Positions 1 through 9,883 of a stretch of DNA of 64,000 bases are shown here, piece by piece. The translations under genes were made by a program, and so were the position numbers. The DNA comes from Xylogone sp. PMI_703 (taxonomy: Eukaryota; Ascomycota; Leotiomycetes), in the NCBI GenBank assembly GCA_021399445.1, contig JAJTUQ010000001.1, positions 8,866,001 through 8,930,000 of the forward strand. The letters run 5' to 3'. The notes below the pieces were generated by a model, which made no database searches, was not told the origin of the DNA, and saw only the letters and a program-made list of their open reading frames with translations. Within the stretch, counting starts at the first letter, position 1. Every line of letters starts with the position of its first letter.

Positions 1-472
1 CAGCATCATGGTGCTCGGTGGTTGGTAATCTTCACTATGCTTGTCGGTAAATTGTAGATGTAGGCTAAGTTCTGACTTCGTTTGGAAAAACGGCTTAGAT
101 GTAAATGAGATGAAAAACCATTCTAATCTGCCGACTTTTAGATCCCTTTGGATAATGAACTTTTATCGGTGGTGAGCAGACGGAGAGAGACGGGGAGAGA
201 CGGACCGAAACACCTCGATTAGTACAAGGCCGTGAATAATGCAACCTTTGAAGGATATTGTATGTAGTATCAGAGACTACAATATAATATTTTATATACG
301 AATTTGATTGGGCTAAGGACCAAATAAAAGTGGACAGGGTATCCAGGCCTTTTTCATCCCACTGTACATCTTTATGCAAACGTGAATCTGAATTATGCTT
401 GCAATGTGGTCCACTATCAGCCTTGGCAAGTGAGAATAAGAGAGCGCCCAAGTAGATTTAAGTGTGACCTTT
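1..472. other. Intergenic, downstream of the HET gene
   Basis: No gene supported. The stretch lies 3' of the minus-strand HET gene and contains a purine-rich patch around 175-205. The only long open frame (95-451, minus) has no recognisable family. An 18-base block near 446-464 is nearly identical to one at 35882-35899, just 3' of another minus-strand gene; both are too short to interpret. Confidence 0.5.
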
Positions 473-2524
473 TCATATTAGATGAAAATATCTCACATTA
501 ATGCCAAGCCCCTGCAAAACGTCTGGACTAAGATCAATCCCTCCGACACCTATTCCGCGACACCTTATTCTATACATCTGAACATCATCCACAGGTAAAG
601 ACAACACCCGGGGATCTGCCTTTTGAAGAAGGAGGTACTCGTGGTGCAAGTAGCCCGGGAGACACATGTCCGATCCAGACATGAATGTAACAAAGCGATA
701 AGGGTTGGGGAGACGACCGAGGAAAGCCTCACCACTCGCATATCCATGAACGAAGCTGGCACCGAGAACCCGGTACTGTTCCGGCTCTCTCGATTCTCTT
801 AGGATCATGCAAGGCTCGCATCCCAGAAACGCACAAACGTGATCGCCTTCTGCTGTATTCTTTGGCCCAAGGCCGATATAGCCATCTTCAGTTCGGAAAA
901 CCGCCTTGTGCTGAATCACGTTCCCCACAACGCGCAGAACACCCGCCGGTACTGTTTCGACAGTATCGTCGTTGGACTGGGAGGATTGGATCAATTCCGC
1001 AACATCGTCCATGCTTGCATACCATGAGGCAATCTCGCCGAAAAACGATTCTTGAAGTTCCCCCTCGGTAAGAACATATGCGTAAGCTTCCAATAAGCTC
1101 CCCCCACCAGGGTAGGGCTTTTCAGCAGCGCTCGAGGGGACTGCATTCCGAATGAAGTCTCTGACTTGCTGATGGGAAATATTATCGCTCGCAAGACACC
1201 ACACTTCCTTAACGATACCAATGTGAATACCAGCAACACGGAGAGTATTGCCGCCTGAGTACTTCACATAGCCTCTGGTCGGCCCACCTGCAAGCTGTAG
1301 GAAGTCAGGAGCCACTGTTCCCATTGGCTCCGACCAATCTGGAACCCAAGACAGCCATTGTGGCCCATAAGCAGATGGGGACGGTCCGACGTCACGAAGG
1401 ATGGAAAGGTTACGGGTTGACTGTACGTAACGAACTAAGGCGCCTCTGTAGACCTCAAGGACACTAAGGGAGTAGTCTGGCACAATGCCTATCTTCTCTT
1501 CGGGAAATAGCATGCCCAGAGTGCCATAAATCCGGTCCCTCTGGTCCGAGCATTTACTTTCCCCAAAGTTATCCCGCAGCCAGCGGAGAGAATATGGCGT
1601 GCGGTAGAAGAGGCGAAGCAGAAGTCGCATGCGTTTTTGGTTTGTGCCGTACCATTTGCGATGCTCTGCATTGGGTTGCGGATTATATCTAAGAACCCAT
1701 ATGGCGTTCCGGAATGCCTTCCAGGGCAGTTTCCGATGACCGCATTGCACGATGGCCACCTCGGAGGTATGGAAGATCTCTTGTCGAATCCATAATCGTT
1801 CAAACCATTCCCTACTAATGAGGTAACTAAGTGCCTCAAAATCCTGCGGGGAATCAGGGAGGTAGGGGAGGATCTTGTCCCATGATTGGTGAGCGATCGC
1901 AGTATTAGGGTTGAAGTTTTCTGGATCCCGGATGGCGGACGAAATTCTTGTTAGAATCTCCATGGCGTGGTCGCTGTGGTTTTGTTCGGGCCCAAGCCAA
2001 ATTGTGGCATCGGTAGCAAGGCTATATATATCGGCCATTATGCGTACCTGGTTACTGCGCTCGGCAATGTCATGCTGATTGATACAAATTGCGTCTATCC
2101 ATAGAGTTCTAGATCGGTCTCTATGGCGTAAGTACCGAAGAACTATGTCTAGGTTCCGAGTTACTGAGAGCGTGTACTTCTTCTCCCTGCCAACAAAAAC
2201 TATGGACGGATTATCCATTAAACCCCATGTATATGATAAGGCTTCATATTTGGGTTCGTGTTTGTCAACTAAATCTAATTTATGAAGCTCGATATGGATA
2301 TCATCATCGCGGTCTCCAGGGAGGAGGGTAAGAAGGCGGCAGACATGTTTCCTAGGAATGTTGGCGCTGCTGTTATCGGCTGTCTCCAGGCCCTCGTCAA
2401 TTATAAGTGAATCTAGGTATTCATATGGTTGAAGAGAAGTCATGTCTGCTATAAGATGAACAAAGAGTGCCTTCAAAATGGCTTTTTCGGGACATCTGGC
2501 GATGATTTGGAGCTCAGTAGGCAT
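473..2524 (-). CDS. HET-domain (heterokaryon incompatibility) protein
   Basis: Single-exon gene of 683 aa. The HET domain fills roughly residues 90-240: YEALSYTWG at 93-101, LWIDAICINQ at 141-150 and the ATIWLGP segment at 173-179 are the hallmark blocks of this family. The C-terminal 400 residues carry no motif I recognise. HET proteins mediate allorecognition and cell death when incompatible hyphae fuse; many fungal genomes hold dozens and the trigger of this one cannot be read from sequence. ATG at 2524 gives the longest frame; Met28 is an alternative start. No membrane segment or signal peptide is obvious. It stands alone, with a long empty region upstream. Confidence 0.93.
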   Translation of the reverse strand: MPTELQIIARCPEKAILKALFVHLIADMTSLQPYEYLDSLIIDEGLETADNSSANIPRKHVCRLLTLLPGDRDDDIHIELHKLDLVDKHEPKYEALSYTWGLMDNPSIVFVGREKKYTLSVTRNLDIVLRYLRHRDRSRTLWIDAICINQHDIAERSNQVRIMADIYSLATDATIWLGPEQNHSDHAMEILTRISSAIRDPENFNPNTAIAHQSWDKILPYLPDSPQDFEALSYLISREWFERLWIRQEIFHTSEVAIVQCGHRKLPWKAFRNAIWVLRYNPQPNAEHRKWYGTNQKRMRLLLRLFYRTPYSLRWLRDNFGESKCSDQRDRIYGTLGMLFPEEKIGIVPDYSLSVLEVYRGALVRYVQSTRNLSILRDVGPSPSAYGPQWLSWVPDWSEPMGTVAPDFLQLAGGPTRGYVKYSGGNTLRVAGIHIGIVKEVWCLASDNISHQQVRDFIRNAVPSSAAEKPYPGGGSLLEAYAYVLTEGELQESFFGEIASWYASMDDVAELIQSSQSNDDTVETVPAGVLRVVGNVIQHKAVFRTEDGYIGLGPKNTAEGDHVCAFLGCEPCMILRESREPEQYRVLGASFVHGYASGEAFLGRLPNPYRFVTFMSGSDMCLPGYLHHEYLLLQKADPRVLSLPVDDVQMYRIRCRGIGVGGIDLSPDVLQGLGINVRYFHLI

Positions 2525-3415
2525 AAGATTCTAAGAAACAGAGGATTTGGCTAGTGGGAGCTTAACAATTTTAATCACTACCTAGGTAAGGCGAGCGTGA
2601 TATCTGAAACTGGCGATTTCAGCCTCACTTCAATTCGGCTGGATAAGAAGTACTTAAAATTCCCTCAGCTAATGTGGAGTCTGCACCCTGCATAATAGTA
2701 ATTCCGCCGCCGAGACCACCGATCATAAAAGGGGGTTCTCCATGGCAAATTCAATAGAACAACGATTTTATTTCTTATATTCTAGCTATACAGGACATGA
2801 TTGCTTCTTTTATAGTTGTTATGATATCGTGATATTGGCTATCATATTATATGGTGTTGTTTATGGTTTACTAAATAGCGGTTATACGACAGTAGTCAGG
2901 GGATACAGAATGATGCCTACGGATCCGTAGATGTTTGACTATTGACATAAGAAGCTATTACATCACCATTCGATGCTAGGAATCAAATCGGCTATCGTCA
3001 TTGAGATGAGTTTCCTTGTTTCAATAAAGATCTTTACATGAATGCCATGTCATTATTTTTACTCCTCCTGAGTACAGCGGAGCTTTAGCCCTAGTATACC
3101 ATACCTATAGGCAAGATTCATCAATACAACCATAATAGTATGTAGGATATGGGGATATGGGCACTATTGTGCCGTGAGTGGTTGATATCGCTGTGGCAGA
3201 GCATGTTACACCGTGCTTACCACCGAGAACACAAGGAGGTTTACTGAAGTGAGAATTAAATATGATGGAAAGATTCAGAAATAAGCCGACCAGAGTTATT
3301 GGCTCATTTATCTCTCAAACTAACCGGGGAACTCTTCATTTGGGTACATGTAGAGAAGATAAAGTCAGTGAATATAAATATATTAAGAGAGGCTACAAAA
3401 GCTTTCCGTAGAGAT
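2525..3415. other. Intergenic, HET gene to GH1 gene
   Basis: AT-rich, no supported gene. It holds the upstream region of the HET gene (minus strand) and the 3' region of the GH1 gene. Short open frames at 2742-2930 and 3299-3622 show no family resemblance; the second overlaps the GH1 coding end antisense. Confidence 0.5.
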
Positions 3416-5242
3416 TTAGTGCCCAGCTCTACATGTAGGCACGTGTTTATGGAAGAAATCAATATAATCAAAGGCACTCCTCTTATATGTTCGCTCGAAG
3501 GACGTGTGATTGACTGTTTGGAGACCGTAATGAGAATCAAACGTCCCAAATTCATTCGTCTCGACAAAACTCCACGCCAAGGCCCCAATAACGTTGACAT
3601 GGTCTTCGTTTACAGCCCGTAGTATCTCCGTTAGGAATGCTTGATAATATATCGTACGCTCCAAGTCGTACCTCTGTGCGTCCAGAGCTTTCAAGTTGTC
3701 ACCAAAGGTTGGAAACCCATATTCAGCTATCAAAATACCTGAGGGTCGGAATGTATTCCAGACATAGTTCATCTGCGCGCGTACGTTCTGCGGGGCGATG
3801 AAGCTGTACGTGACAGAGCTGGCATCTCCAATAAGCCATCCAGACGCGTCGTCATTTGTACTTTGTACACATGATGGCCACAGTGGGTTACTTGGATCGG
3901 AGGCACATGCATCTACTCCACCTGGGGGCGCAGATACGTATGTTGCACTGTACGGATCAAAGCTGAAGAAGTCAATCTTCCCGTGGATGAGCTTGAGCTG
4001 AGCCTTGGTTAATGGAGATATGTGGATACCACGTGTCTTCAAAACAGTGGATGGGATCTGAGTACCCAGAAATAGTGGGTTACTCATGATACCGAGACTG
4101 AAATCTTGGTAACGAAGGGCTGCAGCGACATCAGCTGGGTTATTTCTGTCCAGAGGTATACCGAGATTGTTTGCAAACTTCATGGTGATCTGACCCGTTC
4201 CACGTAGTTCTTTCTTATACCAGTCGTACAGATTGGCATGAGCTATGAGAATGTTTGTCAACGCACTATCGACAGGCTCCAGGTTTGGCTCATTGATCGA
4301 GACCCAGTAAGGAACTCGATCACCGTAACGAGTCATGAGCTGCTTTGCATAGTAGAGATAGTGCTTGCTGAAATCCGGATTACTGTAGGAAACTGATAAA
4401 GGAAGATCGTAGTGAAGAATGGTAATAATTGGAGTGATGCCATTTGCAATGGCCTCGTTGATGAGATCATCGTAGTGCTCTAATGCTTGGGTATTAATTG
4501 GAGATCCTGCAACCCCAAAAGGTACAACTCGAGTCCAGGGAATCGAAAAGCAGAGGTTCGGAATACCAAGGGCTGCTAAACGCTTGATATCTTGTTTGTA
4601 TATATAGTAGAACATTGCGTTGACATTCGAGCTGTTAGACGTGGACGGCAGCGCGCCAATCACATCTTCGACGGACGGACCTCGTCCTTCTGTTTGTAAA
4701 CCTCCTTCGATCTGCCAAGCACTGCTAGCTACACCCCATACAAAATTTGCAGGAAGGTTCATGCCCGTGGTTTTATCCACGTCGACAGGGGCAACAGGAA
4801 GAGCAGGAGGGAATACAAGCTCGCTAGAAGGGACCGCAGTAGGTGAAACGGTAGTAGTGAATGGCGGATGGTCAGCATAGGACAGGCTTGCATTCTGCCA
4901 TAGTTGAGCGAACGCACTCTGACCGTACTGCCCGTCACTTGTCTTAGTCGCCTCCGGCTTCAATGAGTATGTAGTGTATTTGATGTGAGGATCCAAAAGC
5001 GTGGACGCTTTCTTGAACGGTGGAGCAAATGGCGTCGGAATTGCAAGAGGAGACTGCAGTGGCGTGGCATATCGGACTGAAGTCATCGGTGCATAGTTGA
5101 AGGTGCTGTAGGAATTGTGTATTGAATGTTGACACTGCGGAGATTTATCTTCCTCTCTTGGAAGATACTTTGCCTCAGCGCTGGAGATAAGATTCCAGGT
5201 CACTAAACCTAAGAGCAACAGGAGTGATCGCCAAAGAGCCAT
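3416..5242 (-). CDS. Secreted glycoside hydrolase family 1 (beta-glucosidase-like)
   Basis: Single-exon, 608 aa. Residues 1-24 form a signal peptide (hydrophobic LLLLLGLV core ending SAEA). Residues 25-160 are a low-complexity extension rich in Pro, Ser and Thr with no family match. The GH1 barrel runs from NFVWGVASSAWQIEGG (167-181) to the C-terminus. The acid/base Glu is E318 in SINEPN; the nucleophile is E507 in LIAEYGFP, where most family members have TENG. The closing ALAWSFVETNEFG block is the GH1 aglycone/glycone wall. Expected to hydrolyse beta-glucosides outside the cell. Transcribed divergently from the GH3 gene at 6783, so the two may share control. The exact substrate cannot be read from sequence. 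Confidence 0.92.
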   Translation of the reverse strand: MALWRSLLLLLGLVTWNLISSAEAKYLPREEDKSPQCQHSIHNSYSTFNYAPMTSVRYATPLQSPLAIPTPFAPPFKKASTLLDPHIKYTTYSLKPEATKTSDGQYGQSAFAQLWQNASLSYADHPPFTTTVSPTAVPSSELVFPPALPVAPVDVDKTTGMNLPANFVWGVASSAWQIEGGLQTEGRGPSVEDVIGALPSTSNSSNVNAMFYYIYKQDIKRLAALGIPNLCFSIPWTRVVPFGVAGSPINTQALEHYDDLINEAIANGITPIITILHYDLPLSVSYSNPDFSKHYLYYAKQLMTRYGDRVPYWVSINEPNLEPVDSALTNILIAHANLYDWYKKELRGTGQITMKFANNLGIPLDRNNPADVAAALRYQDFSLGIMSNPLFLGTQIPSTVLKTRGIHISPLTKAQLKLIHGKIDFFSFDPYSATYVSAPPGGVDACASDPSNPLWPSCVQSTNDDASGWLIGDASSVTYSFIAPQNVRAQMNYVWNTFRPSGILIAEYGFPTFGDNLKALDAQRYDLERTIYYQAFLTEILRAVNEDHVNVIGALAWSFVETNEFGTFDSHYGLQTVNHTSFERTYKRSAFDYIDFFHKHVPTCRAGH

Positions 5243-6782
5243 AGTGATGAGATTTCACCCAACTCACCTAGAAAAAAGATATATAGAGTTAATCCTTGAG
5301 TTCAGCAAATTGGAATAACTCAAATAGGGCCCTAGAAGTGTTGAAGTATTTATAATTGTACCTGAAGCCATCGCAGAATGAAGTGATTGAAAAGAGGAGG
5401 AAACGACTGCAGATTATTCAACTGATCACAGATCCTGTCGATCCTTGCATGTTATTGATTAACCCAAGGTAGTAATCAGTCCAATCATCCCCAATAGTGA
5501 TGTCAAACAGCTGTTGATTCAACCCCACGGTAAGAAACATATTTGCAATGTCTACAAGCTCTCAGGCGGGTTAGATCAGCTAGATTTTTCAAGGATTAAC
5601 CATGTCATATTATTCTCAAGGAAGCCGGTTCCCCACACCGCTTGTCTCGATCAGCAGTTAGCAATGTAAGATATTCTAATACCCCGCTCCTAAAAATTCG
5701 AATGTTTATTATTTAGCCTGAAAAGAATACCGTTTGATGGGAACTGTGAGTATCCAAGAGATTCAATAACTGGAGATGAGTTGGGACGAACATCTAATTC
5801 AACCTCAAATCTATGATTCAGTCTCATCTGTGCGTCTTACACCCTAGCGTTCCTACAAGCAGTAAGTAATGTAGGGACATCAATACGCCACTTCGGTTTC
5901 GATGGACTATACGTACTAGGGTAAGAAGTCTTAACAACGAGCACATTTGTTGCTTAATTGGCGTATTAGAGGCATTTCTACTGTATTCCTTAGTTTCTAA
6001 CAGCTATTCAGCATTACTTGTTTATGTTTCATTCTTCCAAAAGTCCACACCTAGCTTCATCCTATCAGATAGTCAATATGAGAAACGTTTGGCGTTTTTA
6101 CCCCAGTTTTCGGTGGATTTAAAATATTATTTCCCCGAAGCAGTCGGAATGTAACACGAAACTTTGCTTTGGGCTTGGTCTTCAAGGACAGAGCACCCTA
6201 GGTTAGAGTGGTAGCCACCGGAGCCAAACGCTACCTCACCTCAGCGTTGCATAGTTGAACATGGGGAAAGGGGCTCGGGCGGAGACGGGGAACGGAGGTG
6301 GGGGCGGGGGCGGGGCGGATATAGGGGTAATCAACTCCAGCATGTAGTCAGGTTGATCCCAGTGTAGAACTACCGGCATCACCATCACAGCTGGCCAACT
6401 CAGCCAGGCTAAGCATACTCTAGCACCCCGCCTTTTACCTTGTTCCTGCGGAGACAGCTGAGCTCCTAGACTAATAATGCATCGATGGAGCTTCGAATTG
6501 GTAAACCATCAGCGGTCCCAGCCCCAGTAGCTACAAGTTCCGCACTATACGCAGTACATCACGCCAATTAACCCGGCGGCTATATGGAGAAGTAATTAGC
6601 AAGGATAGGATTGACCCAGAAGCTAAGGATATTTCTGTAAGTAAATATTCTTAATTAAATATTATGTATAAAGAATGGAACTTTGCTAGACGGTGCTACT
6701 CGAAAGAGTGTTATCACCGAAGTTCACAAATATACAGAAGTGGCATCGTGCTATCCACTTCCCATAGGATTGGCTCTGGATC
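5243..6782. promoter_or_regulatory. Divergent promoter region shared by GH1 and GH3 genes
   Basis: 1.54 kb without a gene, between two outward-facing glycoside hydrolase genes. It holds two copies of the XlnR/Xyr1-type hexamer GGCTAA (5713-5718 on the minus strand, 6407-6412 on the plus), a TATAAA at 6667-6672 about 110 bp before the GH3 ATG, and a G-rich CreA-like cluster listed separately. The motifs are short, so function is inferred from their position. Confidence 0.5.
6279..6315 (+). promoter_or_regulatory. Clustered CreA-like sites (SYGGRG)
   Basis: GCGGAG at 6279-6284 and GCGGGG at 6304-6309 and 6310-6315 match the CreA/Mig1 consensus SYGGRG, inside a strikingly G-rich patch in otherwise AT-rich DNA, about 470-500 bp upstream of the GH3 start. 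Carbon catabolite repression of beta-glucosidase genes by CreA is well established, so a repressor-binding role is plausible but unproven. Confidence 0.45.
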
Positions 6783-9307
6783 ATGGGTTACCTACGGATA
6801 CTAGGCTTGTCATTGTTTTTGGCAGCTGCTACTGCGGGCCATGTTCCTCCAACTCCCATCTATAACAACCCTCGTGCGAGCGTTGACGACCGAGTCGCTG
6901 ATCTTTTATCGCGTATGACAATTGCCGACAAGACAGCGCAGCTAATACAAGGCGATATCTCTAACTGGATAAACACAACCGATAATGCCTTCAATGCGAC
7001 AGGCTTGGCTTGGAACATGGCCACTCGGGCAGGTCAATTCTATGTCGGCTACCCTGTTGATCAACAATGGATCTCGCAGGGCGTGAAAAGAGCGCAAGAT
7101 TATCTTCTGCATAATACTACGCTTGGAATACCTGCACTGGTACAGACTGAAGGAATTCATGGGTTCTTGATCGGGAATGCGACAATATTTAACTCTCCAA
7201 TTGCCTATGCCTGCTCTTGGAATCCCGCTTTGGTGGAGAAAATGGGAGCTGCTATCGCTCAGGAGGCTCTCGCACTAGGAGTGAATCAGATTTTCGGTCC
7301 GCTAGGAGATTTGGCTAGAGAGTTGAGATATGGAAGAGTTGAGGAGACGTTTGGAGAGGATGCTTATCTTGCAGGAGAAATTGGATACGGCTATATTAAA
7401 GGTGCGTATTACATTAACTGTCATATTCATAATTCTAATCCTTTCAATCAGGACTGCAAGGTCGAAATGTGAGTGCTACAGTCAAGCATTTTGCGGCATA
7501 CGGATCTCCCGAGCAGGGCCTCAATACTGGACCAGTACACGGTGGGGAGAGAGAACTTCGCACCACCTATCTTCCACCATACAAGCGTCAAATTATAGAT
7601 GCTGGAGCATTCTCGATAATGTCCGCATACTCATCCTACGACGGCGTTCCCGTGATAGCCAACCATCATATCCTTACCGATATCCTCCGCGGAGAGTGGG
7701 GTTATAAATACTGGGTAACAAGTGATGCTGGAGCTACGGATAGGCTTTGCAATTCTTTCAAAATGTGTCAGTCTAATCCACTTGACAAAGAGGCTATCAC
7801 AATGTATGCGCTACCTGCTGGAAATGACGTTGAAATGGGAGGCGGCTCATACAACTTTGAAAACATCCCTTCCTTGGTAAAGTCAGGAAAGTTGAGCATA
7901 CACGATGTTGATACTGCTGTTTCAAGGCTCCTGCGTGCAAAATTTGCGATGGGACTTTTCGAGCATCCATATCTCGGTGTGTCTGCTCATGAAACAGCAT
8001 CTCTAATACACACTCCAGAGCACATCGCCCTCGCTCGTCAACTGGACGCAGAATCAATCGTCTTGCTAGAGAATCATGACAATGTGCTTCCACTCTCAAA
8101 GACGGCGAATATTGCGGTTATCGGTCCTATGGCTCATGGATTCATGAATGTACGTATATAGACCTCACCTTTGAACCAAACTAACGCTATTTTCAGTATG
8201 GGGATTATGTGGTTAATGGAAGCTATTTGCGCGGTGTTACGCCATTAGATGGCATCAAAGCTGCGAGCAAAGGAGGTTTGTAGCATTTCATCATGAACAC
8301 ATAATACTTGCTGATACATTTTAGTTGTAACCTATGCCCAGGGTTGCGAGAGATGGTCAAACGACCAGTCCGGATTCGCGGAAGCTGTCTCTGTTGCTGC
8401 TGCTGCTGACTTAGTGGTAGTTGTCGTTGGCACATGGTCTGTAAGTTATATTATCTTTTTCTGAATAAGTAGATCTGAAATATTAATGCACTATTAGCGT
8501 GATCAAAACCAACTCTGGCAAGGCCTAAATGCCACTACCGGAGAACATGTTGACGTTGCTTCACTCAACTTGGTTGGGGCTATGCCTCACTTAGTTCAGG
8601 CAATCATCAATACCGGAAAGCCCACAGTTGTCGTATTCTCTTCTGGGAAGCCGATTACTGAAGCGTGGATTTCATCGAATGCGTCTGCTCTCGTTCAACA
8701 ATTTTACCCTTCTGAAGAAGGCGGGAACGCCCTAGCAGATGTCCTGTTCGGGGATGTGAATCCCAGTGGCAAGTTGTCGGTAGGGTTTCCTTACGACGTA
8801 GGAACAACACCCATATACTATGACTATCTCAGCTCTGGTCGAACTGTCTCACCTGGCATGGCATATCCCAACGGGACGCTTGATTTCGGGCATCAGTATG
8901 TACTAAACACTCCAGTACCGCTTTATGAGTTTGGTTACGGAAAATCTTATTCAACATTCAAATACTCCTCTCTGAAGCTTTCCAAAACAAATGTTTCGGC
9001 AAGAGATACAATCACAGTCACCGTAGACGTGACTAACAACAGCACCCGGGACGGCACAGAGGTAGTTCAGGTATACGTTCAGGATGTGATAAGCAGCGTA
9101 GAGGTGCCAAACAAGCTGCTAAAAGGCTTTTCTAAAGTTTCAATCAAGGCAGGCAAAACAACGACTGTCAAAATTCCTCTCCAGATTCAAGACCTCGGGC
9201 TCTGGAATATTAACATGAAGTACGTAGTTGAGCCAGGAGAATTTAAGGTCTTTGTCGGAAGTTCTAGCGCAGATATCAGAGCAAGTGTGTCCTTTACAGT
9301 CCATTAG
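6783..9307 (+). CDS. Secreted glycoside hydrolase family 3 (beta-glucosidase/xylosidase type)
   Basis: Five exons: 6783-7401, 7452-8149, 8197-8275, 8325-8440, 8498-9307, giving 773 aa with every junction in frame. Residues 1-19 look like a signal peptide. The GH3 N-terminal barrel holds RVADLLSRMT, GRVEETFGEDAYL and GLQGRNVSATVKHFAAYG (rebuilt across intron 1). The catalytic nucleophile is D298 in WVTSDAGA. The GH3 C-terminal sandwich follows (WSNDQSGF, GKPITEAWISSNASALVQQFYPS region) and a fibronectin-III-like end closes it (ELGYGKSYSTF-type block read here as EFGYGKSYSTF). It removes terminal beta-linked sugars from oligosaccharides outside the cell. Divergent from the GH1 gene. Beta-glucosidase and beta-xylosidase cannot be told apart here. 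Confidence 0.93.
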
Positions 9308-9802
9308 TCTTGAGTTGGATCGAGGACCGTCACTTGCAGATACACTAGCTCGGAAACGTTAATCCTTAATTCTTTTTATATAGCTTGAGCTCGAAGAACT
9401 CCAGACTTAGTCTTATCGGTCGCGACCCCAACGTAATCAGCATCAACTAATAAGAATATACCACAATGAAGAATATTAAGCACCGGCTATAGATATTGTA
9501 TTGTAGCTATAGGCTGTACTCTATGCTATCTAGGCCAACAACCTACAGCCGTTGGCCTAGCTACAAAGCCTATAACTACAGTACGGTAGAGGTATTGAGG
9601 TTAGTTTATCTTAATCGATATATACCGGCCCGTATTTTAGCTATTATTCCCAAATTACATCTCTCTTACGTATGCAGGATTCTCAGCCTTCTACTCCTTA
9701 AAACTCTTGATTAAGATCACGTCGTGAGGAAACCACGCTAATAATGCCCAAAGTACAATACCCTGTCGCCCCACTTTCTTCATTTGCGTTTTCGCATCCA
9801 CT
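9308..9802. other. Intergenic before the pogo element
   Basis: AT-rich and without a supported gene. It contains the foldback repeat at 9503-9579. The open frame 9496-9714 runs across that repeat and shows no family resemblance. Confidence 0.5.
9503..9579. repeat. Small foldback (inverted) repeat
   Basis: Two nested inverted arms: a perfect 10-bp pair (9530-9539 CTAGGCCAAC with 9551-9560) and an outer 13-bp pair with one mismatch (9503-9515 with 9567-9579). The whole 77-bp unit can fold into a cruciform. It may be a MITE relic or a piece of a larger foldback; no target duplication was recognised. Confidence 0.5.
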
Positions 9803-9804
9803 TA

Positions 9805-9846
9805 CACGTGATCCCGACGAATTGCACACCCCTGCGAATTGCCCAC
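9805..9846 (+). repeat. Left terminal inverted repeat of the pogo element
   Basis: 42 bp beginning CACGTGATCC, preceded by TA. It pairs with 12157-12198 with two mismatches. Confidence 0.9.
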
Positions 9847-9883
9847 ATTTTACCCCTTAACCATCAACACTTCAACCACCAAT

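Noticed and set aside
991..2285. Several antisense and alternative-frame open frames inside the HET gene (for example 1489-1839 minus, 2079-2285 plus)
   Set aside because: They are out-of-phase reflections of a single long coding frame with clear HET motifs.
7297..7707. Alternative frame at 7330-7707 across the GH3 intron
   Set aside because: Splicing at 7402-7451 restores the continuous GH3 sequence; the alternative frame has no family match.
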